Assembly (NCBI GenBank): GCA_023423535.1
Contig: JAFAFL010000090.1
Location: 1-64,000, forward strand
Length of the DNA: 64,000 nt
Source: Pseudomonadota bacterium
GTDB lineage: Bacteria; Myxococcota; Myxococcia; Myxococcales; Myxococcaceae
Direction: 5' to 3'
Positions 1 to 7,034 of the stretch are shown piece after piece. The translations under genes and the position numbers were made by a program. Numbering within the stretch: the stretch's first letter is position 1; each line of letters starts with the position of its first letter. The notes below the pieces were generated by a model. That model searched no databases. It saw nothing but the letters and a program-made list of their open reading frames with translations, and was not told the DNA's origin.

Positions 1-633
1 CAGGACGTCCTCGTCGCGCCGCACCACCGCCACCGCGGCCTGCGTGGCGCCCGCCGCCGCAGCACCCGCCACCAGGACGGTCCCGGTTTCCGTCGACTTC
101 GACGCCGGCGCGCGCGCGAGGCACGCCTCCTCCACACCCTTCGCCCACCGTCCGAAGCGCTCGTACTCCGCCACCACGCGCCGGTGACGCTCCGCCGCCG
201 CGCGACGCTCGGCCGCCGCCGCCGCCCACGTCTCCTCCGCGCCGCAGCTCACGCCCGCGTGCGCCGAACCCTCGCCGATCCCGCTCGCGATCTCGAACTG
301 CTGTCCGTCCAGCGGACCGCTCATCTGCGAGCGCAGGTGGTCCTCGCTGTGCGCGTGCGGCAATCGCGAGTCCTCCGTCACCCAACGCGAGCAGGTCGCC
401 TTCGCCTCCGCGCACAGCGTGGGCTCACCGTTGACGGAGCATGTGCGGATCATCGTCTCCAGCAGCTCCGCCAGCCGCGCGTCGCTCTCCGCCGCGCCCT
501 CCAGCAGGCGCACGTTGCGCTGCGCGACCGTCGGGCACTGCGCGTGCGCCGAGCTGCCTGTGGCCAGCGCGCCGACGAGCGTGAAGAGGGGGAGGGCGAA
601 GCGAGCGCGAACGGTGCGGGATCCGGAAGTCAT
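1..633 (-). CDS. Secreted protein of unknown function (3' part beyond window edge)
   Basis: An uninterrupted minus-strand frame starts at the ATG at 633 and runs off the left edge (211 codons visible, no stop). The first ~31 residues form a signal peptide: basic start, hydrophobic core, and an AHA-Q cleavage site. The mature part has regularly spaced cysteines in its first half and an Ala/Glu/Arg-rich, probably helical stretch after about residue 140, followed by an Ala/Gly-rich segment near the edge. I do not recognise the family. It is divergent from the mannosyltransferase gene, with 74 bp between start codons. Export is well supported; function is unknown. Confidence 0.75.
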   Translation of the reverse strand, partial: MTSGSRTVRARFALPLFTLVGALATGSSAHAQCPTVAQRNVRLLEGAAESDARLAELLETMIRTCSVNGEPTLCAEAKATCSRWVTEDSRLPHAHSEDHLRSQMSGPLDGQQFEIASGIGEGSAHAGVSCGAEETWAAAAAERRAAAERHRRVVAEYERFGRWAKGVEEACLARAPASKSTETGTVLVAGAAAAGATQAAVAVVRRDEDVL

Positions 634-707
634 CGGCCGCAGTTTCGCCCGGAAGCGCTTTGGGTTCCACGCATCAGGGGTGATGCCGCTGTCGTGGGAG
701 ATCTCTT

Positions 708-2234
708 GTGCATCCGCAACGGAGCGTCGACCATGCGCGCGCTTTGTCGCTGCCTGCCCGCTCGAACGCCTCGACCCGAGAGACCGTCACGCCGTGGTGG
801 CTGATCGCGCCGCTCGCGCTGGCGCCGATCTTTCTCGCGGTGCTCCAGCTCGGGCGCTGGCACCCCGACGAGGTGTACCAGTTCCTCGAACCCGCCTACT
901 TCCGCGTACACGGCTACGGCATCCGCGCGTGGGAGTGGAACGTCGGCCTGCGCAACTGGGCCACGCCGCTGCTCTACGCGGGCCTGCTGCAGGTCTCGAA
1001 CGCGCTCGGCATCGAGCACCCGCACCTCTACCGCGCGCTCATCGCGCTGCCGCAGCTCGCGCTCAACCTCGGTGCGATCTGGGCGGTGTGGCGCTACCTC
1101 GAGCGACGTCTGTCGAAGCTCGGCGGCGGCTGGCTGGTGCTCGCGGTGCTCAGCGTCGCCGCCTTCGCGCCGATGATCGTCTTCGGCGGCCGCACCATGG
1201 GCGAGAGCCTCTCCACGAGCCTGCTGCTCCTCGCCGCCGAACGCCTCGATCGCGATCCCTCAGCGCGCGAGCCCCACGCGCGCGACGCCACGAGAGCGGA
1301 TGGCCTGTGGGCGGGCCTCTGGCTCGGACTGTCGGTCGTCGTCCGCTACGGCTCGGCGGTGTTCGTGATCTCCGCGCTGGTCTGGCTCCTCGCCACGCGC
1401 CGCTTCCGCTCGCTGCTGTGGACGTGCCTCTCCGGTGGTGTCGTCGCGCTCGTGCTGGGCGGACTGGACTGGGCGACGTGGGGCAAGCCCTTCCACTCGC
1501 TGTTCGCCTACACCGAGTTCAACGTCGTCTCCGGTGACGCCGCGGAGCGCTTCGGCGCATCCGAGTGGTACTGGTACCTACCGCTCCTCCTCGCGTGGAT
1601 TCCCCTCTGGGCCTGGGCCGGCGCGGTGGCGAGCACGGTGAAGGAGCGCCGGCTGCCCTGGCCCGCGCTCGCAGGCCTCGTCTACGTCGCGTCGATCAGC
1701 GCGACCGGGCACAAGGAGGAGCGCTTCCTCTATCCGGGCGTGGTGCTGCTCGTGCTCGCCGCGGCGCCGGGATGGATCTGGCTCGTCACGCGCGTACGCA
1801 GCCCCTTCTTCCGGGTGGCGGTCGCGGTGCTCACGCTCGCGGCCGGCCTCGTGCCGCTCGTCCGCGTGCCCGACTTCCGAGGCGATCAGTTCCGCGCCCA
1901 GATCATCGCCACGAGGGACGACGGCGCGCGCGGACTGCTCATCATCGGCGACGGACTGTGGGGCTCGGGCGGCCACTTCTACATGGGCCGCAACATCCCC
2001 CTCTACAACGCGGACGACGTGACCTCGATCCGCCACTTCCTCACCGTGGACCGGCGCGTGAACCGCGTCATCGCCATCGACGACCGCGCGGTGAAGACCC
2101 TCGAGTCCTTCGACTTCGTGCCCGCGGGACAGGTCGGCCGGGTGAAGATATGGGTCCGCCGCGAGAGCGGGGGCCCGCAGGACCGCGAGCGCGAGTCCAA
2201 CGCACCGAGCCGCACCGCCACGGAGGCCGGATGA
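708..2234 (+). CDS. PIG-B/ALG9-like mannosyltransferase (GT22), polytopic membrane protein
   Basis: The 508-residue protein has a short polar N-terminus and then many hydrophobic helices. Near residues 50-75 it has the GT22 luminal motif: HPDE, then a Glu-x-x-Tyr-Phe, then a Trp-Glu-Trp with an Arg-Asn-Trp following. Family members transfer mannose from a polyprenyl-phosphate donor on the non-cytoplasmic face; eukaryotic relatives build GPI anchors or N-glycans. The C-terminal ~70 residues are soluble and end in a charged tail. Its stop overlaps the next start (ATGA), so the two are translationally coupled. The bacterial acceptor is unknown. The ATG at 708 is the only clear in-frame start before the first membrane helix. 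Confidence 0.8.
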   Translation: MHPQRSVDHARALSLPARSNASTRETVTPWWLIAPLALAPIFLAVLQLGRWHPDEVYQFLEPAYFRVHGYGIRAWEWNVGLRNWATPLLYAGLLQVSNALGIEHPHLYRALIALPQLALNLGAIWAVWRYLERRLSKLGGGWLVLAVLSVAAFAPMIVFGGRTMGESLSTSLLLLAAERLDRDPSAREPHARDATRADGLWAGLWLGLSVVVRYGSAVFVISALVWLLATRRFRSLLWTCLSGGVVALVLGGLDWATWGKPFHSLFAYTEFNVVSGDAAERFGASEWYWYLPLLLAWIPLWAWAGAVASTVKERRLPWPALAGLVYVASISATGHKEERFLYPGVVLLVLAAAPGWIWLVTRVRSPFFRVAVAVLTLAAGLVPLVRVPDFRGDQFRAQIIATRDDGARGLLIIGDGLWGSGGHFYMGRNIPLYNADDVTSIRHFLTVDRRVNRVIAIDDRAVKTLESFDFVPAGQVGRVKIWVRRESGGPQDRERESNAPSRTATEAG

Positions 2235-2476
2235 GCGACACGCCCGCGCAACCGTCGACCTTCGCCTGGGACTTCCGAGGCCCGCGTGCGCACGTCATCG
2301 CCGAGCACCACGCCACGCACCTGCGCGAGTTCCTCCAGAAGCACGCGCTCGAGGGCTGCGAGGTGTGGATCGAGACGCCGGTCCCGTTCCAGGGCGCTGC
2401 GTTCCTGCGCGTGCCCGAAGAGCACCGCGCGTTAATCGAGAAGGCCCTGCGTCCGCCTCGCCGCGTCACCGCCTGA
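2231..2476 (+). CDS. Small unknown protein coupled to the GT22 mannosyltransferase
   Basis: An 81-residue protein whose ATG overlaps the stop of the mannosyltransferase gene (ATGA at 2231-2234). It has no signal peptide or membrane segment and is rich in His, Arg and Glu. A middle stretch of alternating hydrophobic residues (around WIETPVPF) suggests a small alpha/beta fold. I do not recognise a family. The overlap implies coordinated production with the glycosyltransferase. Confidence 0.6.
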   Translation: MSDTPAQPSTFAWDFRGPRAHVIAEHHATHLREFLQKHALEGCEVWIETPVPFQGAAFLRVPEEHRALIEKALRPPRRVTA

Positions 2477-2587
2477 AGCGCGAGCGGCGGCCCGATTCAC
2501 ACTTCTTCACCACCGCGCCGAGCCCGCTTCACACGCCCCGCCTATCCCTTCAGCTGCCGGAATCGACCGGCGCGGAAGGGAGACGAC

Positions 2588-3178
2588 ATGTTCGGATTCT
2601 TCGTGGGCACCGCGTGCCTCATGGGGTTGTTCTACGTGCTCAGGCGCGAGCGCTGGCACCACGCGCACGGCCACTGGCGCGGTCATGGGCACTGGCACGG
2701 TCACGGGCACGGCCGCTGGCGCGGTCATCACCACGGCAGTGGCCATGTCGACGGCGGCGGCCCGGATGGGGCCTTCGGAGGACACGGTGGCGGCTTCTGC
2801 ACCAGCCGCGACCGCGAGGGGCACGCGTTCGGCCACCGGGCGCAGCGCTCCTTCCTGCGGCAGGCCTTCGAGCGCCTCGGCACCAGTCCCGGACAGGAGC
2901 GCGTCATCCTCGAGGCGGTGGAGGACGTCACCCGCGAGGCGCGCTCGGCCTCGGAGAAGGCGTGGCGGGGGAGGGCGGACGTGGCGAAGGCCCTCCGGGG
3001 GACGGAGCTCGACCACGAGGTGATGAAGCTGCTCTTCCTGCGCCAGGACGAAGCGCTCGACGAGCTGCAGAAGACGGCGCTCATCTCGCTGGAGAAGGTG
3101 CACGGCGCGTTGACGCCGGAGCAGCGCCGGCAGCTGGCGGATCTGCTCGAGCAGGGCGCGTTCGGGCGAGCGCACTGA
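2588..3178 (+). CDS. His-rich Spy/CpxP-like metal-responsive protein
   Basis: The 196-residue protein has an N-terminal hydrophobic segment (residues 1-19), then a very His/Gly-rich stretch (about 24-75) with many H-G-H and H-W-R-G-H units, then a helical charged domain (about 85-190). The helical part resembles the Spy/CpxP/heavy-metal-sensor fold (arginine-rich helices, an LTPEQRRQLADLL-type end). The His tract would bind transition metals such as Ni, Zn or Cu. Several myxobacterial proteins annotated as periplasmic heavy-metal sensors have this layout. A GGGAG Shine-Dalgarno lies 5 to 9 bases before the ATG. Role is inferred. Confidence 0.7.
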   Translation: MFGFFVGTACLMGLFYVLRRERWHHAHGHWRGHGHWHGHGHGRWRGHHHGSGHVDGGGPDGAFGGHGGGFCTSRDREGHAFGHRAQRSFLRQAFERLGTSPGQERVILEAVEDVTREARSASEKAWRGRADVAKALRGTELDHEVMKLLFLRQDEALDELQKTALISLEKVHGALTPEQRRQLADLLEQGAFGRAH

Positions 3179-3195
3179 GGGATACCCGCAACGAC

Positions 3196-3225
3196 AAAGA
3201 GCCGACCCTTTCGGGACGGCTCTCT
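3196..3225 (-). terminator. Hairpin terminator closing the tRNA/ffs transcription unit
   Basis: Arms AGAGCCG (3217-3223 read on the minus strand) and CGGCTCT pair, and a further CCC/GGG pairing extends the stem inward. On the minus strand the stem is followed by TTTGTCGTT, a weak U-rich tail, placed just after the SRP RNA gene. On the plus strand it sits 20 bp after the His-rich gene stop and is followed by a pyrimidine run, so it could act in both directions. Confidence 0.6.
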
Positions 3226-3271
3226 GTGTCTTGCTTTGATTTGGAACTGAAACTGAAACTGGAACGGGTAC

Positions 3272-3351
3272 GGCCGGGACACACGCAGGGGGGCGCTACC
3301 GTTGCTTCCTTCCGGACCTGGCGGGGTTCACGTCCCTACGTTGTCCCGACC
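3272..3351 (-). ncRNA. ffs: Signal recognition particle RNA (4.5S-type)
   Basis: The minus strand contains the hallmark apical domain of bacterial SRP RNA, CAGGTCCGGAAGGAAGCA, which includes the GGAA tetraloop and the Ffh-binding internal loops. The two ends, GGTCGGGACA and TGTCCCGGCC, pair over 10 bp including one G-U pair, giving an ~80-nt single hairpin of the small Gram-negative type. The RNA guides ribosomes to the membrane with Ffh and FtsY. It begins only 6 nt after the CCA end of tRNA-Ser(GGA), so it is almost certainly cut from the same transcript. Ends were set from the terminal helix. Confidence 0.93.
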
Positions 3352-3357
3352 ATAAAA

Positions 3358-3447
3358 TGGCGGAGAGGGTGAGATTCGAACTCACGGTACCCTTTCGAGT
3401 ACACACGCGTTCCAGGCGTGCGCCTTCAACCGCTCGGCCACCTCTCC
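3358..3447 (-). tRNA. tRNA-Ser (anticodon GGA)
   Basis: Minus-strand 90-nt tRNA with CCA encoded. The acceptor GGAGAGG pairs with CCTCTCC before discriminator G. Anticodon loop CTGGAAC gives GGA, reading UCC and UCU. A long variable arm (about 18 nt) identifies a class II tRNA. The T loop is TTCGAAT. It is the last tRNA of the cluster, 13 nt after tRNA-Ser(CGA) and 6 nt before the SRP RNA gene. Confidence 0.96.
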
Positions 3448-3460
3448 TGAGACAAGGGTG

Positions 3461-3547
3461 CGGAGAGCTAAGGATTCGAACCTTAGGTACCGTTACCGGT
3501 ACACCTGATTTCGAGTCAGGCGCCTTCGACCGCTCGGCCAGCTCTCC
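3461..3547 (-). tRNA. tRNA-Ser (anticodon CGA)
   Basis: Minus-strand 87-nt class II tRNA. The acceptor GGAGAGC pairs with GCTCTCC before discriminator G. Anticodon loop CTCGAAA gives CGA, reading UCG. It has a long variable arm. The genome reads CAC after the discriminator, so CCA is not encoded and must be added by the nucleotidyltransferase, unlike its neighbour tRNA-Ser(GGA). It starts 14 nt after the tadA stop codon. Confidence 0.96.
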
Positions 3548-3561
3548 ACGTATATTCAGTT

Positions 3562-4047
3562 TTAGCCTTCACCCCGTCGTCGCTTCCGCAGGTCACGGAA
3601 GAAATCCGTCAGGGCCCTGCCACATTCATCTGCCAGCACGCCGCCCGTCACCTCTGGACGGTGGTTGTGCCGGCTGTCCGCGAGCAGGTCATACAGAGAC
3701 CCCACCGCGCCCGCCTTGGGGTCCTTCGCGCCGAACACCACGCGATCCACCCGCCCCTGCACCATGCCGCCCGCGCACATCGCGCAGGGCTCCAACGTCA
3801 CGTAGACCGTCACGCCCGTCAGCCGCCACGCCCCGAGAGCCCTTGCCGCCTCACCCAGCGCCAGCAACTCCGCGTGCGCCAGGGGATCTCTGTCTGTCTC
3901 GCGCCGGTTGAAACCCCGGCCCACGATCCTTCCCTCGTACACCGCCACGGCACCCACCGGCACTTCACCGAGCGACGACGCTTCGGCAGCGAGCAGCAAA
4001 GCCTCGCGCATCCAGCGTTCGTCCGTCTCTGCGTCCGGTGTGTTCAC
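3562..4047 (-). CDS. tadA: tRNA-specific adenosine deaminase TadA
   Basis: The 161-residue protein deaminates A34 to inosine in tRNA-Arg(ACG), so one tRNA can read CGU, CGC and CGA. The zinc deaminase signature is complete: HAE at 58-60 (Zn ligand His58, proton shuttle Glu60) and PCAMC at 87-91 (ligands Cys88 and Cys91). Length and the C-terminal basic tail match bacterial TadA. The start is GTG. The gene lies within the tRNA array, 24 nt after the CCA end of tRNA-Arg(ACG), its own substrate, and 14 nt before tRNA-Ser(CGA). There is no visible room for a separate promoter or terminator, so expression probably depends on the tRNA transcript. Confidence 0.95.
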   Translation of the reverse strand: MNTPDAETDERWMREALLLAAEASSLGEVPVGAVAVYEGRIVGRGFNRRETDRDPLAHAELLALGEAARALGAWRLTGVTVYVTLEPCAMCAGGMVQGRVDRVVFGAKDPKAGAVGSLYDLLADSRHNHRPEVTGGVLADECGRALTDFFRDLRKRRRGEG

Positions 4048-4071
4048 CTGAGAGGGAAAGGAAAAGCGGGT

Positions 4072-4148
4072 TGGCGCTCCCTGGAGGATTCGAACCTCCG
4101 GCCTTCGGATTCGTAGTCCGACGCTCTATCCAGCTGAGCTAAGGGAGC
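4072..4148 (-). tRNA. tRNA-Arg (anticodon ACG)
   Basis: Minus-strand 77-nt tRNA including encoded CCA. The acceptor GCTCCCT pairs with AGGGAGC before discriminator G. Anticodon loop CTACGAA gives ACG. A34 is the classical TadA target, and tadA is the next gene downstream, 24 nt away. Confidence 0.96.
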
Positions 4149-4189
4149 TTCCGGTTCCCGCTACGACAAACAACAACCACGACAATAGA

Positions 4190-4279
4190 TGGCGGAGAGA
4201 GAGGGATTCGAACCCTCGATACCGTTACCAGTATACAGGTTTAGCAAACCTGCGCCTTCAGCCTCTCGGCCATCTCTCC
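4190..4279 (-). tRNA. tRNA-Ser (anticodon GCT)
   Basis: Minus-strand 90-nt class II tRNA with encoded CCA. The acceptor GGAGAGA pairs with TCTCTCC before discriminator G. Anticodon loop TTGCTAA gives GCT, reading AGC and AGU. It has a long variable arm. It lies between tRNA-Ser(TGA) and tRNA-Arg(ACG). Confidence 0.96.
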
Positions 4280-4312
4280 ACGACAGTTCTTTCAAAGAAC
4301 AACCAACAACTG

Positions 4313-4399
4313 CGGAGGAGGTAGGATTCGAACCTACGGTAGGGTTTCCCCTACTGCGGTTTTCAAGACCGCCGCCTTCAGCCGCTCGGCCACTCCTCC
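4313..4399 (-). tRNA. tRNA-Ser (anticodon TGA)
   Basis: Minus-strand 87-nt class II tRNA. The acceptor GGAGGAG pairs with CTCCTCC before discriminator G. Anticodon loop CTTGAAA gives TGA, reading UCA and, with wobble modification, other UCN codons. CCA is not encoded (the genome reads CAG). It is the first RNA of the array, about 75 nt downstream of a candidate promoter -10 element. Confidence 0.96.
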
Positions 4400-4473
4400 A
4401 GGCCGCCCCGAGCGCAACGTCAAATCCCTTCCGACCCCCGCCTTCCGTCCCGCCAACCGTCGTGAGGGGCGCC

Positions 4474-4502
4474 GAGATAGCAGGGGCCACGCGCGGGGGC
4501 AA
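4474..4502 (-). promoter_or_regulatory. Candidate sigma-70 promoter of the tRNA-tadA-ffs unit
   Basis: On the minus strand TTGCCC (4502-4497) is followed after exactly 17 bp by TATCTC (4479-4474), a fair match to housekeeping -35 and -10 elements. It lies in the 116-bp gap between the DUF3037 stop and the first tRNA, the only gap in the array large enough to hold a promoter. The start point would be near 4467, giving a leader of about 68 nt. Read by eye; not proven. Confidence 0.5.
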
Positions 4503-4515
4503 GCGCCAAAACGGA

Positions 4516-4944
4516 TCATTCTTCGCCGGCCCCCGAGGCCTCGCACGCAGCGACCTCCGGCACCCGCACCATCCCGTCGAGAAGCCGCTCCAGCGCCCTC
4601 TCCGGCGACAGGCACAGCCCGGGGTGTACTGGCGAGACCTGCACCAGCGTGCTCCGGGGCGCGACCAGCCAGTGGAAGCGCTCCTTCTGCGGCAGCCGGG
4701 CAATGGGCCCGCCCTCCGGATCTCCCGCCGCCACCCGCTCCAGCGCCTCGAGGTGTCCCCGCACGAGCGGCAGGTCGATCTGCGGATCCAGCGCCCGGAG
4801 CCGCTCCGGCTGCACCAGCGTCCGCGCCGCGAGGAAGTCCCGCTTCAGGCAATAGACGATCACGCCCACGTTGAGGAACTCGCCGCGCTCCACCCGGGGC
4901 ACGACGCGGATGAGCGCGTAGTCAAACGGAACGCGCGTGGGCAC
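4516..4944 (-). CDS. DUF3037 family protein, partner of HipA-like kinase
   Basis: The 142-residue soluble protein opens with the DUF3037 signature: a hydrophobic strand, then a Glu/Arg-x-Glu-Phe-x-Asn-Val-Gly-Val-Ile-Val stretch around residues 18-30. The remainder is helical with a conserved-looking basic segment (RLRALDPQIDLPL). The function of the family is unknown to me, but it is recurrently encoded beside HipA-like kinases. Here the start lies inside the kinase gene (23-bp overlap), so the two are translationally coupled and may form a complex, substrate or antidote pair. Confidence 0.85.
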   Translation of the reverse strand: MPTRVPFDYALIRVVPRVERGEFLNVGVIVYCLKRDFLAARTLVQPERLRALDPQIDLPLVRGHLEALERVAAGDPEGGPIARLPQKERFHWLVAPRSTLVQVSPVHPGLCLSPERALERLLDGMVRVPEVAACEASGAGEE

Positions 4945-5683
4945 GAACGGCCTCCTCGAGGAAGTGGTCCGCGCCCTCGCGCCGCGCTTCGAAGTAGCGC
5001 ACGTAGGCCTCGCGCCTCTCCTCCGGCAGCCACTCGAGGGGCACCGCCGCCACCGTCTTCTCGATGAGCTCGCGGGTGAGCAGCGGCCGCAGCCTCGCGT
5101 CCGCCTCGCGCAGCGCCGAGGCCCAGGGCAGGAGCACGTGCATCCTTATCGGCGCGAAGGGCTCGTGCGCGCGCGGCACGAAGTCCTCGTCCGCGTGGTG
5201 GAAGTAGAGCGAGGCGCCGTGGTCGATGAGCCAGAGCCCGCCGTGCCACTCGAGGAGGTTCGGGTTCCGGGGGCTGCGGTCCACGTTGGAGATGAGCGCG
5301 TCGAACCAGACGGTCTCCGAGGCCCGCTTCGCGTCCGGCGCCGCGCCCGCCGCGGGATCGAAGGTCACGCTCCGCGGCAGGTAGTCCATGCCGAGGTTCA
5401 GCCCCACGCTCGCGCGGAGCAGGTCGCGGATCTCGTCGTCCGGCTCCGTCTTGTGGAACTGCGCGTCGAGCTCCAGCGCCACCAGCTCCGGCACCCGGAA
5501 GCCCAGCGCCTTCCCCAGCAGCCCGGCGATGACCTCGGCCACGAGCACCTTCGGCCCCTGGCCGGCGCCGCGGAACTTCATCACGTACAGCCCGTCGTCC
5601 TCCGCCTCGACGATGGCGGGCAGCGAGCCGCCCTCGCGGAGCGGCGTCACGTACCTCGTCGCAGCGAGCGTGCGCAGCTTCAC
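4922..5683 (-). CDS. HipA-like Ser/Thr kinase (HipA_2 type)
   Basis: The 253-residue protein is about half the length of E. coli HipA; it lacks the N-terminal HipA subdomain and has no HipB-type antitoxin next to it. Kinase features are visible: a conserved lysine in VMKFRG (Lys36), a helix Glu50, the catalytic-loop motif NVDRSPRNPN with Asp135 and Asn140/142, and a metal-binding IDHG (Asp154). It therefore looks catalytically competent. Its ATG is 12 bp after the serS stop and its end overlaps the DUF3037 gene. HipA phosphorylates glutamyl-tRNA synthetase and HipT tryptophanyl-tRNA synthetase; the position here suggests, but does not prove, SerRS or tRNA-Ser biology as the target. Confidence 0.85.
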   Translation of the reverse strand: MKLRTLAATRYVTPLREGGSLPAIVEAEDDGLYVMKFRGAGQGPKVLVAEVIAGLLGKALGFRVPELVALELDAQFHKTEPDDEIRDLLRASVGLNLGMDYLPRSVTFDPAAGAAPDAKRASETVWFDALISNVDRSPRNPNLLEWHGGLWLIDHGASLYFHHADEDFVPRAHEPFAPIRMHVLLPWASALREADARLRPLLTRELIEKTVAAVPLEWLPEERREAYVRYFEARREGADHFLEEAVRAHARSV

Positions 5684-5695
5684 CTGTGCCGCGTC

Positions 5696-6979
5696 CTACG
5701 CCAGCCGCTTCAGCTCGCGCAGCCCGCCCATGTAGGGCCAGAGCGCTTCGGGCAGCGCCACGCTTCCATCCTCGCGCTGGTAGTTCTCGAGGATCGCCAC
5801 CAGCGTCCTGCCCACCGCGAGCCCGGAGCCGTTGAGCGTGTGCACCAGCTGCGGCTTGCCGCCCTTCTCCCGGCGGAAGCGGATCTTCGCCCGCCGCGCC
5901 TGGAAGTCGCCGAAGTTCGAGCAGGAGGAGATCTCCCGGTACGTGTTCTGTCCCGGCAACCAGACCTCGATGTCGTGCGTCTTCTGCGAGGCGAAGCCCA
6001 TGTCGCCGGTGCAGAGCGTGATCACCCGGTGGTGCAGCCCGAGCTTCCGCAGGATCTCGCACGCGTCGTTCGTCAGCTTCTCGAGCTCCTCCATCGAGCT
6101 CTCCGGCGTCGCGAACTTCACCAGCTCCACCTTGTGGAACTGGTGCTGGCGGATGAGCCCGCGGGTGTCGCGTCCGGCGCTGCCCGCCTCGGCGCGGAAG
6201 CAGGGCGAGTACGCGCAGTAGCGCAGAGGCAGCTGCTCCCCGTCGAGGATCTCGTCCGCGTGGTAGTTCGTGACCGGCACCTCCGCGGTGGGGATGAGGA
6301 AGTACTCGTCCGGCCCCGCGGTCTTGAACGCGTCGTCCTCGAACTTCGGCAGCTGGCCGGTCCCCGTCATCGACTGGCGGTTCACGAGGTAGGGCGGGAG
6401 GATCTCGAGGTACCCGCGCTCGGTGTGCTGGTCGATCATGAAGCTCGCCAGCGCGCGCTCGAGCCGCGCCAGCGGGCCCTTGTAGAACGCGAACCGCGCG
6501 CCGCTGACCTTCGCCGCGCGCTCGAAGTCGAGCATCCCCAGCCGCTCGCCGATCTCGAAGTGCTGCAGCGGCGCGAAGAGGAGGTTCGGCTTCTCGCCCC
6601 AGGTCGACTCGACCCGGTTGTCCTCCTCGCTCTTGCCCACCGGCACGCTCTCGTGCGGCACGTTGGGGAGGTCGTAGAGGATCTTCTCCAGCGCCTCCTC
6701 CACCTCGCGCAGGCGGACCTCCTTCTCCTTGATCTCCTGCGACACCGCGCGCATGTCGCCGCGCAGCGCCTCGATCGAGGCGGGGTCCTCCTTCGCCTTC
6801 TTCTTGATGTCCTCGTTCGCCTGGTTCCGCCGCGCCTGCAGCGTCTCCACGGTGACGTTGAGCTCCTTGCGCTCCGCCACCAGCGACTGGAACGGACCGA
6901 GGTCGAGGGAGCCGCCGCGCGAACGCAGCCGCTCCATCACCTCGTCGAAATTCTGCGAGACGTACTTGAGGTCCAGCAT
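5696..6979 (-). CDS. serS: Seryl-tRNA synthetase
   Basis: The 427-residue class II synthetase charges all serine tRNAs. Residues 1-105 form the antiparallel coiled-coil arm that grips the long variable arm of tRNA-Ser (alternating Glu/Lys/Arg heptads). Class II motif 2 is visible as FRAEAGSAGRDTRG near residue 263 and motif 3 as GSGLAVGRTL near 384. Length is typical. It heads a minus-strand run serS, HipA-like kinase, DUF3037, then all four tRNA-Ser genes. Upstream, 55 bp separate it from the stop of the giant zinc-ribbon/TPR gene. Assignment is firm. Confidence 0.97.
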   Translation of the reverse strand: MLDLKYVSQNFDEVMERLRSRGGSLDLGPFQSLVAERKELNVTVETLQARRNQANEDIKKKAKEDPASIEALRGDMRAVSQEIKEKEVRLREVEEALEKILYDLPNVPHESVPVGKSEEDNRVESTWGEKPNLLFAPLQHFEIGERLGMLDFERAAKVSGARFAFYKGPLARLERALASFMIDQHTERGYLEILPPYLVNRQSMTGTGQLPKFEDDAFKTAGPDEYFLIPTAEVPVTNYHADEILDGEQLPLRYCAYSPCFRAEAGSAGRDTRGLIRQHQFHKVELVKFATPESSMEELEKLTNDACEILRKLGLHHRVITLCTGDMGFASQKTHDIEVWLPGQNTYREISSCSNFGDFQARRAKIRFRREKGGKPQLVHTLNGSGLAVGRTLVAILENYQREDGSVALPEALWPYMGGLRELKRLA

Positions 6980-7034
6980 GGTGCGCGTCTCTTAGCACGC
7001 ACCCACGCAGCCTCCAGAACGCTTCCCCGAAGTG

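Noticed and set aside
3357..4399. Plus-strand protein frames across the tRNA cluster
   Set aside because: These stretches fold as five complete tRNAs on the minus strand.
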